From contig NZ_JAGYPL010000001.1 of the NCBI RefSeq assembly GCF_018343715.1, positions 62,001 to 126,000 on the forward strand: DNA of 64,000 nucleotides, written 5' to 3'. The position numbers and the translations under genes were made by a program. The DNA comes from Bacillus sp. FJAT-49711. GTDB taxonomy: Bacteria; Bacillota; Bacilli; Bacillales; Bacillaceae_C. The notes beneath the pieces are model-generated. The model was given only the letters and a program-made list of their open reading frames with translations. It had not been told where the DNA came from and searched no databases. This document shows, piece by piece, positions 1-8,586 of this stretch (position 1 is the stretch's first letter; every line of letters begins with the position of its first letter).

Positions 1-800
1 AATGCAGCAATAATATGGATGGTCATCATGGCAAAAAAGGTTTTCATTAGATTGTACGAATATGGAGATTCAATAAACTCGTACAAAGATTGCAAGGAAG
101 ATTTCCAACCGTGCATGCCAAACAGATAATAAGCTTTGGCAAAGCTGTATAAACTCCATGCAGATACTATGGAGAGAATGAATAGTAAAGATGCCAGTAT
201 TTTAGCTGTCACTAATTTTGAACGACCAAATTTTGAACTAAGTAAAAATTGATCCATGCCAGAACTGTATTCTTTAGAAAATATAGGCCCAATGCCAATG
301 ATTGTCATAAAAGCTGTAATGACAAATCCAAATGTATAGATCATATCTATCATGATGGCAGGGCCTTTTTGATAATAAAGTTGAGATGAATCGATGCTAG
401 CTAGCATATCCTTTTTTAAGGCAGTTTTTTTCATTTTATATGATGATGTGGCATTATTTATTTCGGAAGCTAATCCCGCAATCTCATGCTCCCTTTCTTG
501 CATTCTAGCGATCCGAAAAGAAAATAATTCCGATATACCATATAATGTATGTTCTTCGGACGTTACTTCTTCGCCATTATCAAATTTTTCATTAACTTCA
601 TCCCTAACTATTTCTAATTCCGCCATTTTTTCCTTCGTTATCTTTCCTTCAAACTTTTGATAATCTTGATAAATAGCACGTTCATTTTGTCGATCAACGA
701 ACCCTCCAGAACTTACAATAGCTATTAATAGAATAAATAATATATAAATACTTTTCTGTTTATAAATCTTATACAATTCAAATTTGAGCAGCTGAAACAT
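1..800 (-). CDS. ABC-2 type transporter permease, 3' end outside window
   Basis: This open frame has no stop and runs off the left edge; about 266 residues are visible. It begins MFQLLKFELYKIYKQKS, followed by a hydrophobic segment (about residues 16-27), a long charged extracytoplasmic-looking stretch, and at least three more membrane segments. That is the layout of ABC-2 family permeases. The ATG at 798-800 has a strong GGAGG ribosome site and overlaps the 3' end of the upstream ATPase gene by 23 bp, so translation is probably coupled. It is the likely membrane partner of that ATPase. The substrate is unknown. Because it has no stop codon here, it is easy to miss in ORF listings. Confidence 0.8.
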   Translation of the reverse strand, partial: MFQLLKFELYKIYKQKSIYILFILLIAIVSSGGFVDRQNERAIYQDYQKFEGKITKEKMAELEIVRDEVNEKFDNGEEVTSEEHTLYGISELFSFRIARMQEREHEIAGLASEINNATSSYKMKKTALKKDMLASIDSSQLYYQKGPAIMIDMIYTFGFVITAFMTIIGIGPIFSKEYSSGMDQFLLSSKFGRSKLVTAKILASLLFILSIVSAWSLYSFAKAYYLFGMHGWKSSLQSLYEFIESPYSYNLMKTFFAMMTIHIIAA

Positions 801-1665
801 CTTGATCCTCCTCAAAATAATACAAATATAAATCTTCTAAATTAGGTTTTGCTAAAACAGCAGCAGGTGATGGGCGTTCATCGCTAATGATTCTCAACTC
901 GGCTCCGAGTTCGCTTCTTACAATATTTCCGACCTTATAAAGTGTTTGATATTTAGCTATTTCTTTTTCCGAAACTTGCAAAAGCCAGACCTTTTCCGAG
1001 ATTTCCGATAGAAGTTTTTGTGGATCTTGTTTATGCAATAGGCGGCCAGATTTTAAAATAAGAATTTCCTTTGCAATAAATTCAATATCGGAAACAATGT
1101 GAGTCGATAGCAAAACAATTCGATCTCCACTAATAGCAGAAAGAAGGTTCCGAAAACGAATCCTTTCTTTTGGATCAAGGCCCGCAGTTGGTTCGTCCAC
1201 GATTAAAATTTTCGGATCATTTAATAGTGCTTGTGCAATCCCAATTCGTTGTTTCATTCCTCCAGAAAATGTACCCACTTTCTTTTTGCGTACGTCTGAA
1301 AGATTAACTAGTTCAAGAAGCTCATTAACTTTTAACGAAGCATATTTTTGGTCCAGCCCCTTTAATGCCGCAATATAATGTAAAAATTTCTCCGCAGTGA
1401 AATTTTTATAAAGCCCAATATACTGGGGAAGATAGCCAATAACATCCCGATAATCATCACCAAGTTCAAAAATATTTTTGCCATTATATTGAATTATCCC
1501 AGAGCTTGGCGTTGTAACGGTTGCTAGCATTCGCATCAATGTCGTTTTCCCAGAACCGTTCGCTCCTAAAATTCCGTATACACCACTTGTAAAGTCGCAA
1601 GTAAAGTTATCTAAAGCGGTATGTTTTCCATATCGTTTCGTTAAATGGTCAATCGTTAAATTCAT
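778..1665 (-). CDS. ABC transporter ATP-binding protein
   Basis: A 295-residue ATPase of the ABC-2 exporter type. Walker A GANGSGKT is at residues 34-41, the signature is FSGGMKQR, and Walker B is ILIVDEPTAGLDP followed by the H-loop STHIVSD. The frame extends to 1719, but the ATG at 1663-1665 carries the ribosome site (AAAGGAG, 6 nt upstream) and the family-typical start MNLTIDHLTKRYG, so I chose it. The start lies just inside the 3' end of the membrane protein gene and the stop lies within the permease start, so sigma factor, membrane protein, ATPase and permease form one tight operon. It drives transport by the permease at 1-800. Substrate unknown; drug, peptide or stress-related export is possible. 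Confidence 0.88.
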   Translation of the reverse strand: MNLTIDHLTKRYGKHTALDNFTCDFTSGVYGILGANGSGKTTLMRMLATVTTPSSGIIQYNGKNIFELGDDYRDVIGYLPQYIGLYKNFTAEKFLHYIAALKGLDQKYASLKVNELLELVNLSDVRKKKVGTFSGGMKQRIGIAQALLNDPKILIVDEPTAGLDPKERIRFRNLLSAISGDRIVLLSTHIVSDIEFIAKEILILKSGRLLHKQDPQKLLSEISEKVWLLQVSEKEIAKYQTLYKVGNIVRSELGAELRIISDERPSPAAVLAKPNLEDLYLYYFEEDQDVSAAQI

Positions 1666-2392
1666 GGTAAACTCCTTTATTAATCTGATTAATTTCAAGT
1701 GTAATGACGATAAGAGCAACTGCGAAAATGGTTAAAAATACAAGATCAGGAATCGCTGCATAAAGTGAATCTAACTGTATAACGGACATTCCGAGAGTAA
1801 ATAAAACCGCAATGGTGATCGGCACAGCGAAGATTGTCCGAAACTTAATGGATAAAAATAAGCAAAGTGCAATCGTAACCGTGTATGGAAGCGCCCAATA
1901 ACGCAGTAGATCGCCAAGTATGACAGGCTCAGCGAAGAAATGAATGATAAAGAATAATACTAGATTGCATACAAGGTTAAAAATACCGATTATCAAAAGT
2001 TTTGATAGGATGATTTGGGATGGTGAATGCTTTAAGGATAATTCCAGTTCTAATAAACCTTCGTCCCTGCTTCGGAAAATATCAACAATTCCAACCAAGA
2101 CTGGTAATGGAGCTAATAAAAATAATGCCATGTAAGGATCGTCTGCAACTAAGACAAAACTTAGCCCCACAATTAAGTACAATAAATTGGAAATCCAAAA
2201 GGCAATTGAAAACTTGATTGATTCCTTATAAGCATTTTTTAGTAAACTTGGAATGTAGCGTGTTAAAAGACTTTCTTTTTTTTCTGGAACATATTGATGA
2301 AGCATGGCAATTGTTTCTTCGATTTTACCTTCTTCAGGTAATTCAATTTTAAATTCCTCCAACCACATTTCTAATTCATTATCGTTGTTCAT
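1649..2392 (-). CDS. Membrane protein of sigma/ABC operon, possible anti-sigma
   Basis: About 247 residues. The first 60 or so are acidic and soluble; after residue 65 there are roughly six hydrophobic segments. No zinc-binding HxxxCxxC anti-sigma motif is visible. The ATG at 2390-2392 is preceded by AAGAGGA and overlaps the sigma factor gene by 14 bp; a GTG at 2425 is the alternative. A gene placed directly after an ECF sigma gene and overlapping it is often its membrane anti-sigma factor, and the soluble head plus membrane body would fit that. It could equally be a second ABC-2 type membrane subunit. The role is inferred from context only. Confidence 0.6.
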   Translation of the reverse strand: MNNDNELEMWLEEFKIELPEEGKIEETIAMLHQYVPEKKESLLTRYIPSLLKNAYKESIKFSIAFWISNLLYLIVGLSFVLVADDPYMALFLLAPLPVLVGIVDIFRSRDEGLLELELSLKHSPSQIILSKLLIIGIFNLVCNLVLFFIIHFFAEPVILGDLLRYWALPYTVTIALCLFLSIKFRTIFAVPITIAVLFTLGMSVIQLDSLYAAIPDLVFLTIFAVALIVITLEINQINKGVYHEFND

Positions 2393-2957
2393 TTCTAGAT
2401 CTGTCCTCTTGTTCACGATCTTCACCTCTTTGTAAAATGATTTTTAGTTTTTCTAACCCTTGTCTAAGTCGGGATTTTACAGTAGATTCGGTTGTTTTTG
2501 TCACTTTGGCAATTTCCTTAATCTTTAAGTCATGAAAATACTTCAACAGGATGGCATCGCTTTGGTAACGGGGAAGTGATTGAATCGCCTGTATAACTTC
2601 CCTCCGTTTTTCTTTTTTTTCAAAAATATATGGAACAGAAGTAGTGGAGGATAGCTGGTCATCGAGTTCCTCCGTTATTTTTTTAACTTGAAAGGACTTT
2701 GACCGAAAAAAATCAGTGCAATGGTTAACAGCAAGTGTATACAGCCATGTTTTAAACTGGGCTCGTTCTTGATACGTGTGAATGCTTTGCAACATTTTTA
2801 TAAAGACTTCTTGTGTTAGATCATAAGCTGTCTCTTTATCGCAAATTTTACGGTAGATAAATGCATAGATTTGTTTATAATAACGATTGACAAGCACTTC
2901 CATTGCGGAATGGCTGCCAGCTTTAATCTCGTTGACTAAGTCGATATCTGGAATCAA
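2379..2957 (-). CDS. ECF-type RNA polymerase sigma factor
   Basis: About 192 residues with sigma region 2 (LVNRYYKQIYAFIYRKI, then DLTQEVFIKML) and region 4 (YHDL-type helix-turn-helix, KIKEIAKVTKTTESTVKSRL). This is the standard two-domain ECF layout. A GTG at 2966 opens the frame, but its bases lie inside the GAGGTG ribosome site; the TTG at 2955-2957 has correct spacing, so I prefer it. The gene leads the operon with the membrane protein and ABC genes and probably directs transcription of its own operon (see the promoter entry at 2980-3003). The inducing signal is unknown. It does not look like a housekeeping ECF such as SigW or SigX by neighbourhood. Confidence 0.85.
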   Translation of the reverse strand: MIPDIDLVNEIKAGSHSAMEVLVNRYYKQIYAFIYRKICDKETAYDLTQEVFIKMLQSIHTYQERAQFKTWLYTLAVNHCTDFFRSKSFQVKKITEELDDQLSSTTSVPYIFEKKEKRREVIQAIQSLPRYQSDAILLKYFHDLKIKEIAKVTKTTESTVKSRLRQGLEKLKIILQRGEDREQEDRSRNEQR

Positions 2958-2979
2958 TTTGTTCACCTCGATAATTTGA

Positions 2980-3003
2980 ACGAATGAAAGTACGGGAAAG
3001 TTT
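2980..3003 (-). promoter_or_regulatory. Candidate autoregulated ECF promoter
   Basis: On the minus strand an AAAACTTT element with the AAC core of ECF -35 boxes is followed 17 nt later by CGTTC, matching the CGT core of ECF -10 boxes. It lies about 15-25 nt before the ribosome site of the sigma gene. ECF operons are commonly self-activated, so the position fits. This is a reading of short motifs and remains tentative. Confidence 0.4.
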
Positions 3004-3109
3004 TAAAATGAATGAAATAATTTTATCATTTAACTTCATTCTTTGAGACTCTAGACTTTTTCATGTAAAATGGTTAATAGTTTATTTACGCCCAAGGAGG
3101 GTTGAATGG

Positions 3110-3916
3110 ATGAAAATGGATGAAAAGAAATTAAGAAGAGAGTTAGAGAAAAGGCTTGAAAAACAAGGCCGTTCTTTTACATATGACCGCGAGAAGGAAA
3201 CACTTCGTATTGAAAATGATGAAACCGGAAAAGGAATCGATGTTGCCCTTTCTGGAATCGTCGCGAAGTGGCATGAGCAGAAAGACAAGGCAATTGATGA
3301 AGTTGTGTATTATGTCGAGGAAGCATTAGAGGTCATGGGGAAACAGCAAACCGTGGCAGGAAGTGAAAAGAAAATATATCCTGTAATTCGCTCAACTTCT
3401 TTTCCGCTTGAAACAAGTGATGGCATTTCATTTATAACGGATGATCATACAGCGGAAACGAGAATTTATTATGCGCTTGATCTCGGTAATACATATCGAA
3501 TGCTGGACGAGAAATTGATTGAAAAAGAAGGGTTAAATCCGCAAAAAATTCGTGAAATAGCCCGGTTTAATGTTAGGTCATTATCTACTCAAATGAAAAA
3601 AGATTCTCTTGCAGGTAATGATTTTTATTTCTTAAATACGAATGACGGCTACGATGCAAGTAGGATCCTAAATGAGAAATTTCTCCAAGAAAAAGTGGAA
3701 ACGATAGAAGGGGAAATGGTGGTGGCCGTTCCGCACCAGGATGTACTGATTATTGGGGATATCCGCAATGGGACAGGCTACGATATTTTGGCTGAATTAA
3801 CGATGAGCTTTTTTACCTCGGGGACAGTTCCCATAACAGCACTTTCATTTATATATGAAAATGGAAAATTGGAACCAATCTTTGTTTTAGCAAAGGATCA
3901 TAAAAAAGAAGACTGA
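3110..3916 (+). CDS. ytpQ: DUF1444 family protein YtpQ
   Basis: A 268-residue soluble protein matching the YtpQ/DUF1444 family of Bacillaceae, which has no assigned reaction. The N-terminus is very charged ([19 protein letters not shown]); the C-terminal half has the family-typical [16 protein letters not shown] segment. The ATG at 3110 sits 8 nt after AAGGAGGG. It is followed after 13 bp by ytpR, as in B. subtilis; the thioredoxin-like ytpP that precedes ytpQ in B. subtilis is absent here, replaced by the divergent sigma/ABC operon. Confidence 0.85.
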   Translation: MKMDEKKLRRELEKRLEKQGRSFTYDREKETLRIENDETGKGIDVALSGIVAKWHEQKDKAIDEVVYYVEEALEVMGKQQTVAGSEKKIYPVIRSTSFPLETSDGISFITDDHTAETRIYYALDLGNTYRMLDEKLIEKEGLNPQKIREIARFNVRSLSTQMKKDSLAGNDFYFLNTNDGYDASRILNEKFLQEKVETIEGEMVVAVPHQDVLIIGDIRNGTGYDILAELTMSFFTSGTVPITALSFIYENGKLEPIFVLAKDHKKED

Positions 3917-3929
3917 AAGGGGAAGCAAC

Positions 3930-4532
3930 ATGAATGTATTTTATAATTTAGAAGGAGTAGGCGATTGTTTACTCATTAACTTGGGAGATATCGAGCATAG
4001 AACGTTTGAACGAAAAGGGGACGTTGCCCGTATTTATGATGAAAAAACAAATAAAACGGCCGGCTTCAATGTATTTAATGCTTCTAAATATGTTAAAGTC
4101 GAGGGAAAAGGTCAAGTTGACTTAAATGAAACAATCGTTGAGAAAATCAATGAGGCACTAATAAAAAATGGGTTTGAAGAAAAGTTAGATGTCGATTTTT
4201 CTCCTAAATTCGTGGTTGGATATGTAATGGAAAAAGAAAAGCATCCGAATGCGGACAAGCTTAGTGTTTGTAAAGTCGATGTTGGAACGGAAGAATTGCA
4301 AATCGTGTGCGGGGCTCCTAACGTCGAGACGAGCCAAAAAGTTGTCGTGGCAAAAGTGGGTGCTGTCATGCCAAGCGGAATGATTATTAAGGATGCTGAG
4401 CTGCGCGGGATTCCGTCTAGCGGGATGATATGTTCAGCGAGAGAGTTAGAGCTTCCTAACGCACCTCAGGAAAAAGGCATTCTTGTTTTAGAAAATGAAA
4501 AATATGAAGTAGGACAAGAATTTAAAAGCTGA
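3930..4532 (+). CDS. ytpR: tRNA-binding domain protein YtpR
   Basis: 200 residues. Residues 1-90 match the DUF4479 head of YtpR. The rest is an OB-fold tRNA-binding domain like that at the N-terminus of the PheRS beta subunit, seen in the run KHPNADKLSVCKVDVG and in SGMICSARELEL. The exact function is unknown; it may bind tRNA or act in translation quality control. It is in an operon with ytpQ, with ribosome site AAAGGGG, and is closed by the terminator at 4552-4587. Confidence 0.88.
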   Translation: MNVFYNLEGVGDCLLINLGDIEHRTFERKGDVARIYDEKTNKTAGFNVFNASKYVKVEGKGQVDLNETIVEKINEALIKNGFEEKLDVDFSPKFVVGYVMEKEKHPNADKLSVCKVDVGTEELQIVCGAPNVETSQKVVVAKVGAVMPSGMIIKDAELRGIPSSGMICSARELELPNAPQEKGILVLENEKYEVGQEFKS

Positions 4533-4551
4533 ATCAATAATAAATATGTAC

Positions 4552-4587
4552 ACCCATCAAACCTAACAGGAGTGATGGGTTTTTTTA
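4552..4587 (+). terminator. Rho-independent terminator of ytpQR
   Basis: ACCCATCA (4552-4559) pairs with TGATGGGT (4573-4580) and is followed by a run of seven T. It lies 20 bp after the ytpR stop. Confidence 0.85.
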
Positions 4588-4648
4588 TGTTTAATGAGGA
4601 TTCTATCAAGGAAGGTAATAAATAGAAACACATAGAAGGAGGAAGCAA

Positions 4649-6106
4649 ATGGATAAATACATTGAGATAAATAAACAGTTCATATCAGGTGAATGGCGAG
4701 ATGGAAATAGTAAAATGGTGTACGAAGATATTAATCCATATAACCAGGAAGTAATCACGAACATCCAATTGGCCGATCAAAATGATATAGATGAAGCTTA
4801 TATATCAGCCAAAAAAGTGCAAAAAGAGTGGGAAAAAGTTAACGCATTTGAAAAAGCAGAGATCATGGAAAAAGCAGTGCAAATTATGAAAAATCGACGT
4901 AGTGAACTAGTTGAGCTGCTTATGCAAGAGTCAGGCTCTTCTTTTGTAAAAGCAAATGTTGAAGTAGACTTCTGCATTTCCATAACACGAGAAGCAGCCA
5001 GCTATCCGATGCGTATGGGCGGAGAAATGGTTCCTTCGCTTGTACCTGGAAAAGAAAATCGACTGTTTAGAAAACCATTAGGAGTACTTGGTGTTATTAG
5101 TCCTTTTAACTTTCCAATGTATCTCTCAATGCGTTCGGTTGCACCTGCTTTAGCTGCTGGGAATGGAGTTGTTCTCAAGCCCGATGAACAAACAGCAATG
5201 TCGGGAGGAACCATTATTGGTAAAATATTTGAAGACGCGGGTTTACCGAAAGGATTATTTAATGTAGTAATTGCTTCGATAGAAGAAGTGGGAGACGGAT
5301 TTGTTGATCATCCCATTCCCCAAATGATTTCTTTTACAGGCTCTACCCCTGTTGGAAAACATATCGGTGCGTTATGCGGAAAAAATATAAAAAAGGTCGC
5401 ATTGGAACTAGGAGGAAATAATGCATTGATTGTGTTGGAAGATGCAGATTTGGATAAGGCGGTTCATTCGGCCATTTTCGGGAAGTTCATGCATAATGGT
5501 CAAATTTGCATGGCAATTAATCGTATTATTGTTCATGAAAAAGTCCATGATGAATTTTTAGAAAGATTTGTGGAAATGGCCAAAAAAATCCCTGTTGGTG
5601 ATCCGACGAATAAAGAAAATTTAATAGGACCGCTTATAAATAAAGGCGCAGTTGAACGCATACTTAATGAGATTGAAAAAGCGAAACAAGAAGGGGCAAA
5701 GGTTGTTCTCGATGGTGAAGTGGAAGGCAGCATCATATATCCAACCATTCTAACATCAGATTCAAATAATGTAGCTACTGCAAAAAATGAAATGTTTGGT
5801 CCAGTTGTAACAGTTATTCCGTTTAAAACAGAAGAAGAAGCCATTGGTATTGCCAATGATACAGAGTATGGATTAAGCGGTGCTGTTCATGCCGGCTCCA
5901 TAGAAAAAGGGGTCCAAGTAGCTTTGAAAATGGAAACTGGAATGGTGCATGTAAACGATCAAAGTGTAAACGACGAACCTCTTATAGCATTCGGCGGTGA
6001 AAAGCAATCAGGTATCGGAAGATTTGGAGGAAGATGGTCACTCGATGAATTTACAACCTATCAATGGATTTCCACTCAAGATATTACACGCGAGTATCCG
6101 TTTTAA
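4649..6106 (+). CDS. Aldehyde dehydrogenase, benzaldehyde/vanillin type
   Basis: 485 residues, full length for the NAD(P)-dependent aldehyde dehydrogenase superfamily. Visible residues: oxyanion Asn154 (SPFNFP), nucleotide-binding FTGSTPVG from 229, general-base Glu253 (ALELGGNN) and catalytic Cys287 (NGQICMAI). The length and the GEMVPS and LFRKPLGVLGVISPFNFP segments resemble the YfmT branch that oxidises aromatic aldehydes to acids; that substrate assignment is by resemblance only. It is a single-gene unit between two terminators, with ribosome site GAAGGAGG. No adjacent regulator is visible. Confidence 0.85.
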   Translation: MDKYIEINKQFISGEWRDGNSKMVYEDINPYNQEVITNIQLADQNDIDEAYISAKKVQKEWEKVNAFEKAEIMEKAVQIMKNRRSELVELLMQESGSSFVKANVEVDFCISITREAASYPMRMGGEMVPSLVPGKENRLFRKPLGVLGVISPFNFPMYLSMRSVAPALAAGNGVVLKPDEQTAMSGGTIIGKIFEDAGLPKGLFNVVIASIEEVGDGFVDHPIPQMISFTGSTPVGKHIGALCGKNIKKVALELGGNNALIVLEDADLDKAVHSAIFGKFMHNGQICMAINRIIVHEKVHDEFLERFVEMAKKIPVGDPTNKENLIGPLINKGAVERILNEIEKAKQEGAKVVLDGEVEGSIIYPTILTSDSNNVATAKNEMFGPVVTVIPFKTEEEAIGIANDTEYGLSGAVHAGSIEKGVQVALKMETGMVHVNDQSVNDEPLIAFGGEKQSGIGRFGGRWSLDEFTTYQWISTQDITREYPF

Positions 6107-6230
6107 TATTTTTTGTGCGAAATAAGGAGGTTTAGCTAGATCTTTTTTCAATTTCACATCATTTTTAGAGATAAAATCTAATTCTCATTATTTAGATTTA
6201 TATTCTCTAGAACAAAAGAGCCTAGTGAAA

Positions 6231-6267
6231 AAAGATGGGAGGATATTTCGTTCCCATCTTTTTTGGG
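6231..6267 (+). terminator. Terminator after aldehyde dehydrogenase
   Basis: AAAGATGGGA (6231-6240) pairs with TCCCATCTTT (6252-6261), followed by further T residues. The 264-bp gap 6107-6370 holds nothing else that I recognise apart from an AT-rich leader before the next gene. Confidence 0.75.
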
Positions 6268-6370
6268 TTGTGCTAAGTCATTTTTTCTGGGATAATTCTC
6301 ATACTGCAGAATACATAAATTTTAGTAGAATTAAGTAAGAGAAAATAAGATAAAAAGGCAGGAGAATAAA

Positions 6371-6790
6371 ATGTACAAAAGAATATTATTAGCGGCAGAT
6401 GGTTCTGAAAATTCTATTCGGGCAGCTAAGGAAGCAGTGAAAATTTCGTCTGTTTCAGAGGACGCAGTCGTAGAAATCGTCTTCGTAATGGACTTTTCAA
6501 AAGCATCAAGTGACATACTCCAAAGCAAGGATGCTGAAACATTGGAGTTTGAACGTCGAAAAAAACTCTTGCCAATTGAGGAAACGTTTAACCATGCGAA
6601 TGTATCACATAAAGTCACATTGCTTCATGGTGAACCTGGTCCAATCATTGTGGAATACGTAAATAAGCAATCATGTGATATGGTAGTCATGGGCAGCCGC
6701 GGTTTAAATACTCTCCAAGAAATGGTACTTGGCAGTGTCAGTCATAAAGTAGCAAAAGATGCGAAATGTCCGGTTTTGATCGTAAAATAA
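6371..6790 (+). CDS. Universal stress protein (UspA family)
   Basis: 139 residues, a typical single Usp domain. It opens MYKRILLAADGSENS with the conserved Asp, and ends with the ATP-binding signature MGSRGLNTLQEMVLGS then SHKVAKDAKCPVLIVK, i.e. the G-2x-G-9x-G-S pattern of ATP-binding Usps. The biological role is stress survival of unspecified kind. It is monocistronic: ribosome site GGCAGGAG upstream, terminator downstream. B. subtilis relatives are YxiE and NhaX; I do not assign a symbol. Confidence 0.88.
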   Translation: MYKRILLAADGSENSIRAAKEAVKISSVSEDAVVEIVFVMDFSKASSDILQSKDAETLEFERRKKLLPIEETFNHANVSHKVTLLHGEPGPIIVEYVNKQSCDMVVMGSRGLNTLQEMVLGSVSHKVAKDAKCPVLIVK

Positions 6791-6815
6791 AGATAGAAAA
6801 GTAGAAAGCAACATA

Positions 6816-6852
6816 AAAAGGGTATGAAATCAAAAGGATTTTATACCCTTTT
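6816..6852. terminator. Bidirectional terminator between usp and serine hydrolase
   Basis: AAAAGGGTAT (6816-6825) pairs with ATACCCTTTT (6843-6852). The A and T ends allow it to work for the plus-strand usp gene and the convergent minus-strand hydrolase. Confidence 0.7.
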
Positions 6853-6877
6853 GCTTTAGAAAAGTTACATGGTCCTC

Positions 6878-7801
6878 TCAATCTAAGAAATATTTAATTA
6901 TATATTTTTTAAATAAGTCCATTGGAAGCAATGTATGGTTGTATAATTCGCTAGTAAATACCATAACAAATTCAAAGGCAGGATTAATAATGATATAATT
7001 CCCTCCATATCCCATTGCGAAATAGGTGGGAAAACTAAGTCGCTCATCCTCTAGTACCCACCAATGGTAGGCGTACGAGCCAATCCAATCATACCCCTCA
7101 TATTTTTTTGAAGTAGATGCTTCGACCCATTCCTTAGAAACGATTTGTTTATTCTCCCAAATCCCTTTTTGTAACATTAAGAGGCCAATTTTTAATAAAT
7201 CCTCAGATTTTAATGACAAACCAAAGCCGCCGATTCCAATCCCTTTCGAATCTTGATGCAGGCGATATTCATTAATTGCCAACGGTTTAAAAAGTTTTTC
7301 GAATGCATATTTTTCTAAAGTCGTACCAGATACTTTTTGGATAATTGCACTTAATAGGTGAGAGCAGCCAGAGTTATAGGCCATTTTTTCACCGGGAGCG
7401 GTGGTCAATTCTTTGTCCAGTACAAATTGAACCCAATTATGACTATTAATCATCGGGAAAGGTCGTCCGCCCCAATCGCCGAATTCTTCCCATTTGAATC
7501 CGGGTGTCATCGTCAGCAAATGTTCGATTGTAATTAGTTTCTTAGTCTCTTCTAGATTTGGGAAATAAGTAACAATAGGCGTTTGAACGTTTTTAATTAA
7601 CCCTTCATCAATTGCAATCCCAATCAAAATCGAAACAATGCTCTTTGTTACGGAATTTATCTTATGTAATTTATTATCCATTTTTCGATTTTTATAATAT
7701 TGGAAAATAGCTTTTCCTCTATGATGAATTAGACAAGAGCCAATTTTTTCTTTTTTGATTTCTTTTTCAAGTATGCTTAAAACTTTTGAAGGTATGTCCA
7801 T
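6878..7801 (-). CDS. Serine hydrolase, beta-lactamase/class C family
   Basis: 307 residues with the Ser-x-x-Lys motif SVTK at 50-53 and Tyr-x-Ser (YNS) at 142-144, the two catalytic motifs of the class C beta-lactamase/DD-peptidase fold. GGFGLSLKSEDLLKIGLLML is also family-typical. There is no signal peptide, so it is likely cytoplasmic and more like an esterase or peptidase of unknown substrate than an antibiotic-resistance enzyme. Ribosome site AGGAGG lies upstream of the ATG at 7801. It stands alone, convergent with the usp gene. Confidence 0.8.
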   Translation of the reverse strand: MDIPSKVLSILEKEIKKEKIGSCLIHHRGKAIFQYYKNRKMDNKLHKINSVTKSIVSILIGIAIDEGLIKNVQTPIVTYFPNLEETKKLITIEHLLTMTPGFKWEEFGDWGGRPFPMINSHNWVQFVLDKELTTAPGEKMAYNSGCSHLLSAIIQKVSGTTLEKYAFEKLFKPLAINEYRLHQDSKGIGIGGFGLSLKSEDLLKIGLLMLQKGIWENKQIVSKEWVEASTSKKYEGYDWIGSYAYHWWVLEDERLSFPTYFAMGYGGNYIIINPAFEFVMVFTSELYNHTLLPMDLFKKYIIKYFLD

Positions 7802-7911
7802 GTTTCCTCCTTAATAAAAAAACGTTAGCTAAACTTTGCAAAGATCAATTATAATTATATTAACTAAATATTTTTAATACAATGAACAAAGTTTTGAAAG
7901 GAGAATTTATT

Positions 7912-8070
7912 ATGGGGGATAACGGATTTTTTGTTGGTTGGGGAACATTAACATTAATAAATGCCGGATTAGCCCAAGCGAAAAATAGAAGTGGATTAAA
8001 TTGGTTTTTACTTTCCATAATACTCGGACCAGTTGCAACTTTTTTACTCGTAATCATGGAAAAAAAATAA
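7912..8070 (+). CDS. Small membrane protein, 52 residues
   Basis: The frame opens at 7882, but the ATG at 7912 has an AAAGGAG ribosome site, giving 52 residues starting MGDNGFFVGWGTLTLINAG. A hydrophobic segment near the C-terminus (WFLLSIILGPVATFLLVI) can span the membrane; the middle (AQAKNRSGLNW) is polar. The RSGLNWF..ILGP pattern resembles small Firmicutes membrane proteins of no known role. It lies 20 bp before the effector-binding-domain gene and probably shares its transcript. Confidence 0.6.
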   Translation: MGDNGFFVGWGTLTLINAGLAQAKNRSGLNWFLLSIILGPVATFLLVIMEKK

Positions 8071-8090
8071 CCGAACGAGGAGAGAGGAAA

Positions 8091-8582
8091 ATGACCGTTG
8101 ATCAACAAAATGATGCCCTTTTAACGACTAAAGAAGCATTTCAAGCAATTGGTTTAAAATGGGAAGGAACATTTGCTGAAGCGGGAGAGGGGGCAATTCG
8201 CAAAATTCAAATAAAGTTGAAAAATAGGTTAGAAGAAATTTCTAATATCGTGAATCCTGATATTTTGCTCGGTCTTTCTTATCATGCAACGTTCGGCGGC
8301 AATGGCTTTACCCATTATGCTGTTGTAGAAGTGGAGAGTGTAGAAGAAGTTCCTTTAGGCATGATCAGCATATCGGTTCCAACTTTAACTTATGCAACTT
8401 GTCAACATCGAAAGGGACAAAATATTGAGCAGTCTTATGATAATATGTACAATTGGATTCGAAAGGAAGGATTGATGGAAAATAATGTGGGGCACTTAAC
8501 CCACTTCGAAAAATATCCGATGACTCAAAATCCTTATTCGACGGATCCTGAATTCACGATTATGATCCCAGTGATGAGGTGA
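8091..8582 (+). CDS. GyrI-like/AraC effector-binding domain protein
   Basis: 163 residues from the ATG at 8091, which has GAGGAGAGAGG upstream; an in-frame upstream extension to 8001 runs through the preceding gene and is not real. The sequence (LLGLSYHATFGGNGFTHYAVVEVES, then IPVMR at the end) resembles stand-alone small-molecule effector-binding domains of the GyrI/AraC_E_bind type, which bind hydrophobic ligands. No DNA-binding domain is attached. The next gene begins only 4 bp later, so they were one operon. Confidence 0.6.
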   Translation: MTVDQQNDALLTTKEAFQAIGLKWEGTFAEAGEGAIRKIQIKLKNRLEEISNIVNPDILLGLSYHATFGGNGFTHYAVVEVESVEEVPLGMISISVPTLTYATCQHRKGQNIEQSYDNMYNWIRKEGLMENNVGHLTHFEKYPMTQNPYSTDPEFTIMIPVMR

Positions 8583-8586
8583 AAAG

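Noticed and set aside
394-660. 88-codon plus-strand frame
   Set aside because: It is a shadow of the minus-strand ABC permease, whose frame stays open through the whole stretch from 800 to 1.
8001-8090. 30-codon N-terminal extension of the GyrI-like gene
   Set aside because: It overlaps the small membrane protein gene, and the ATG at 8091 has the only good ribosome site.
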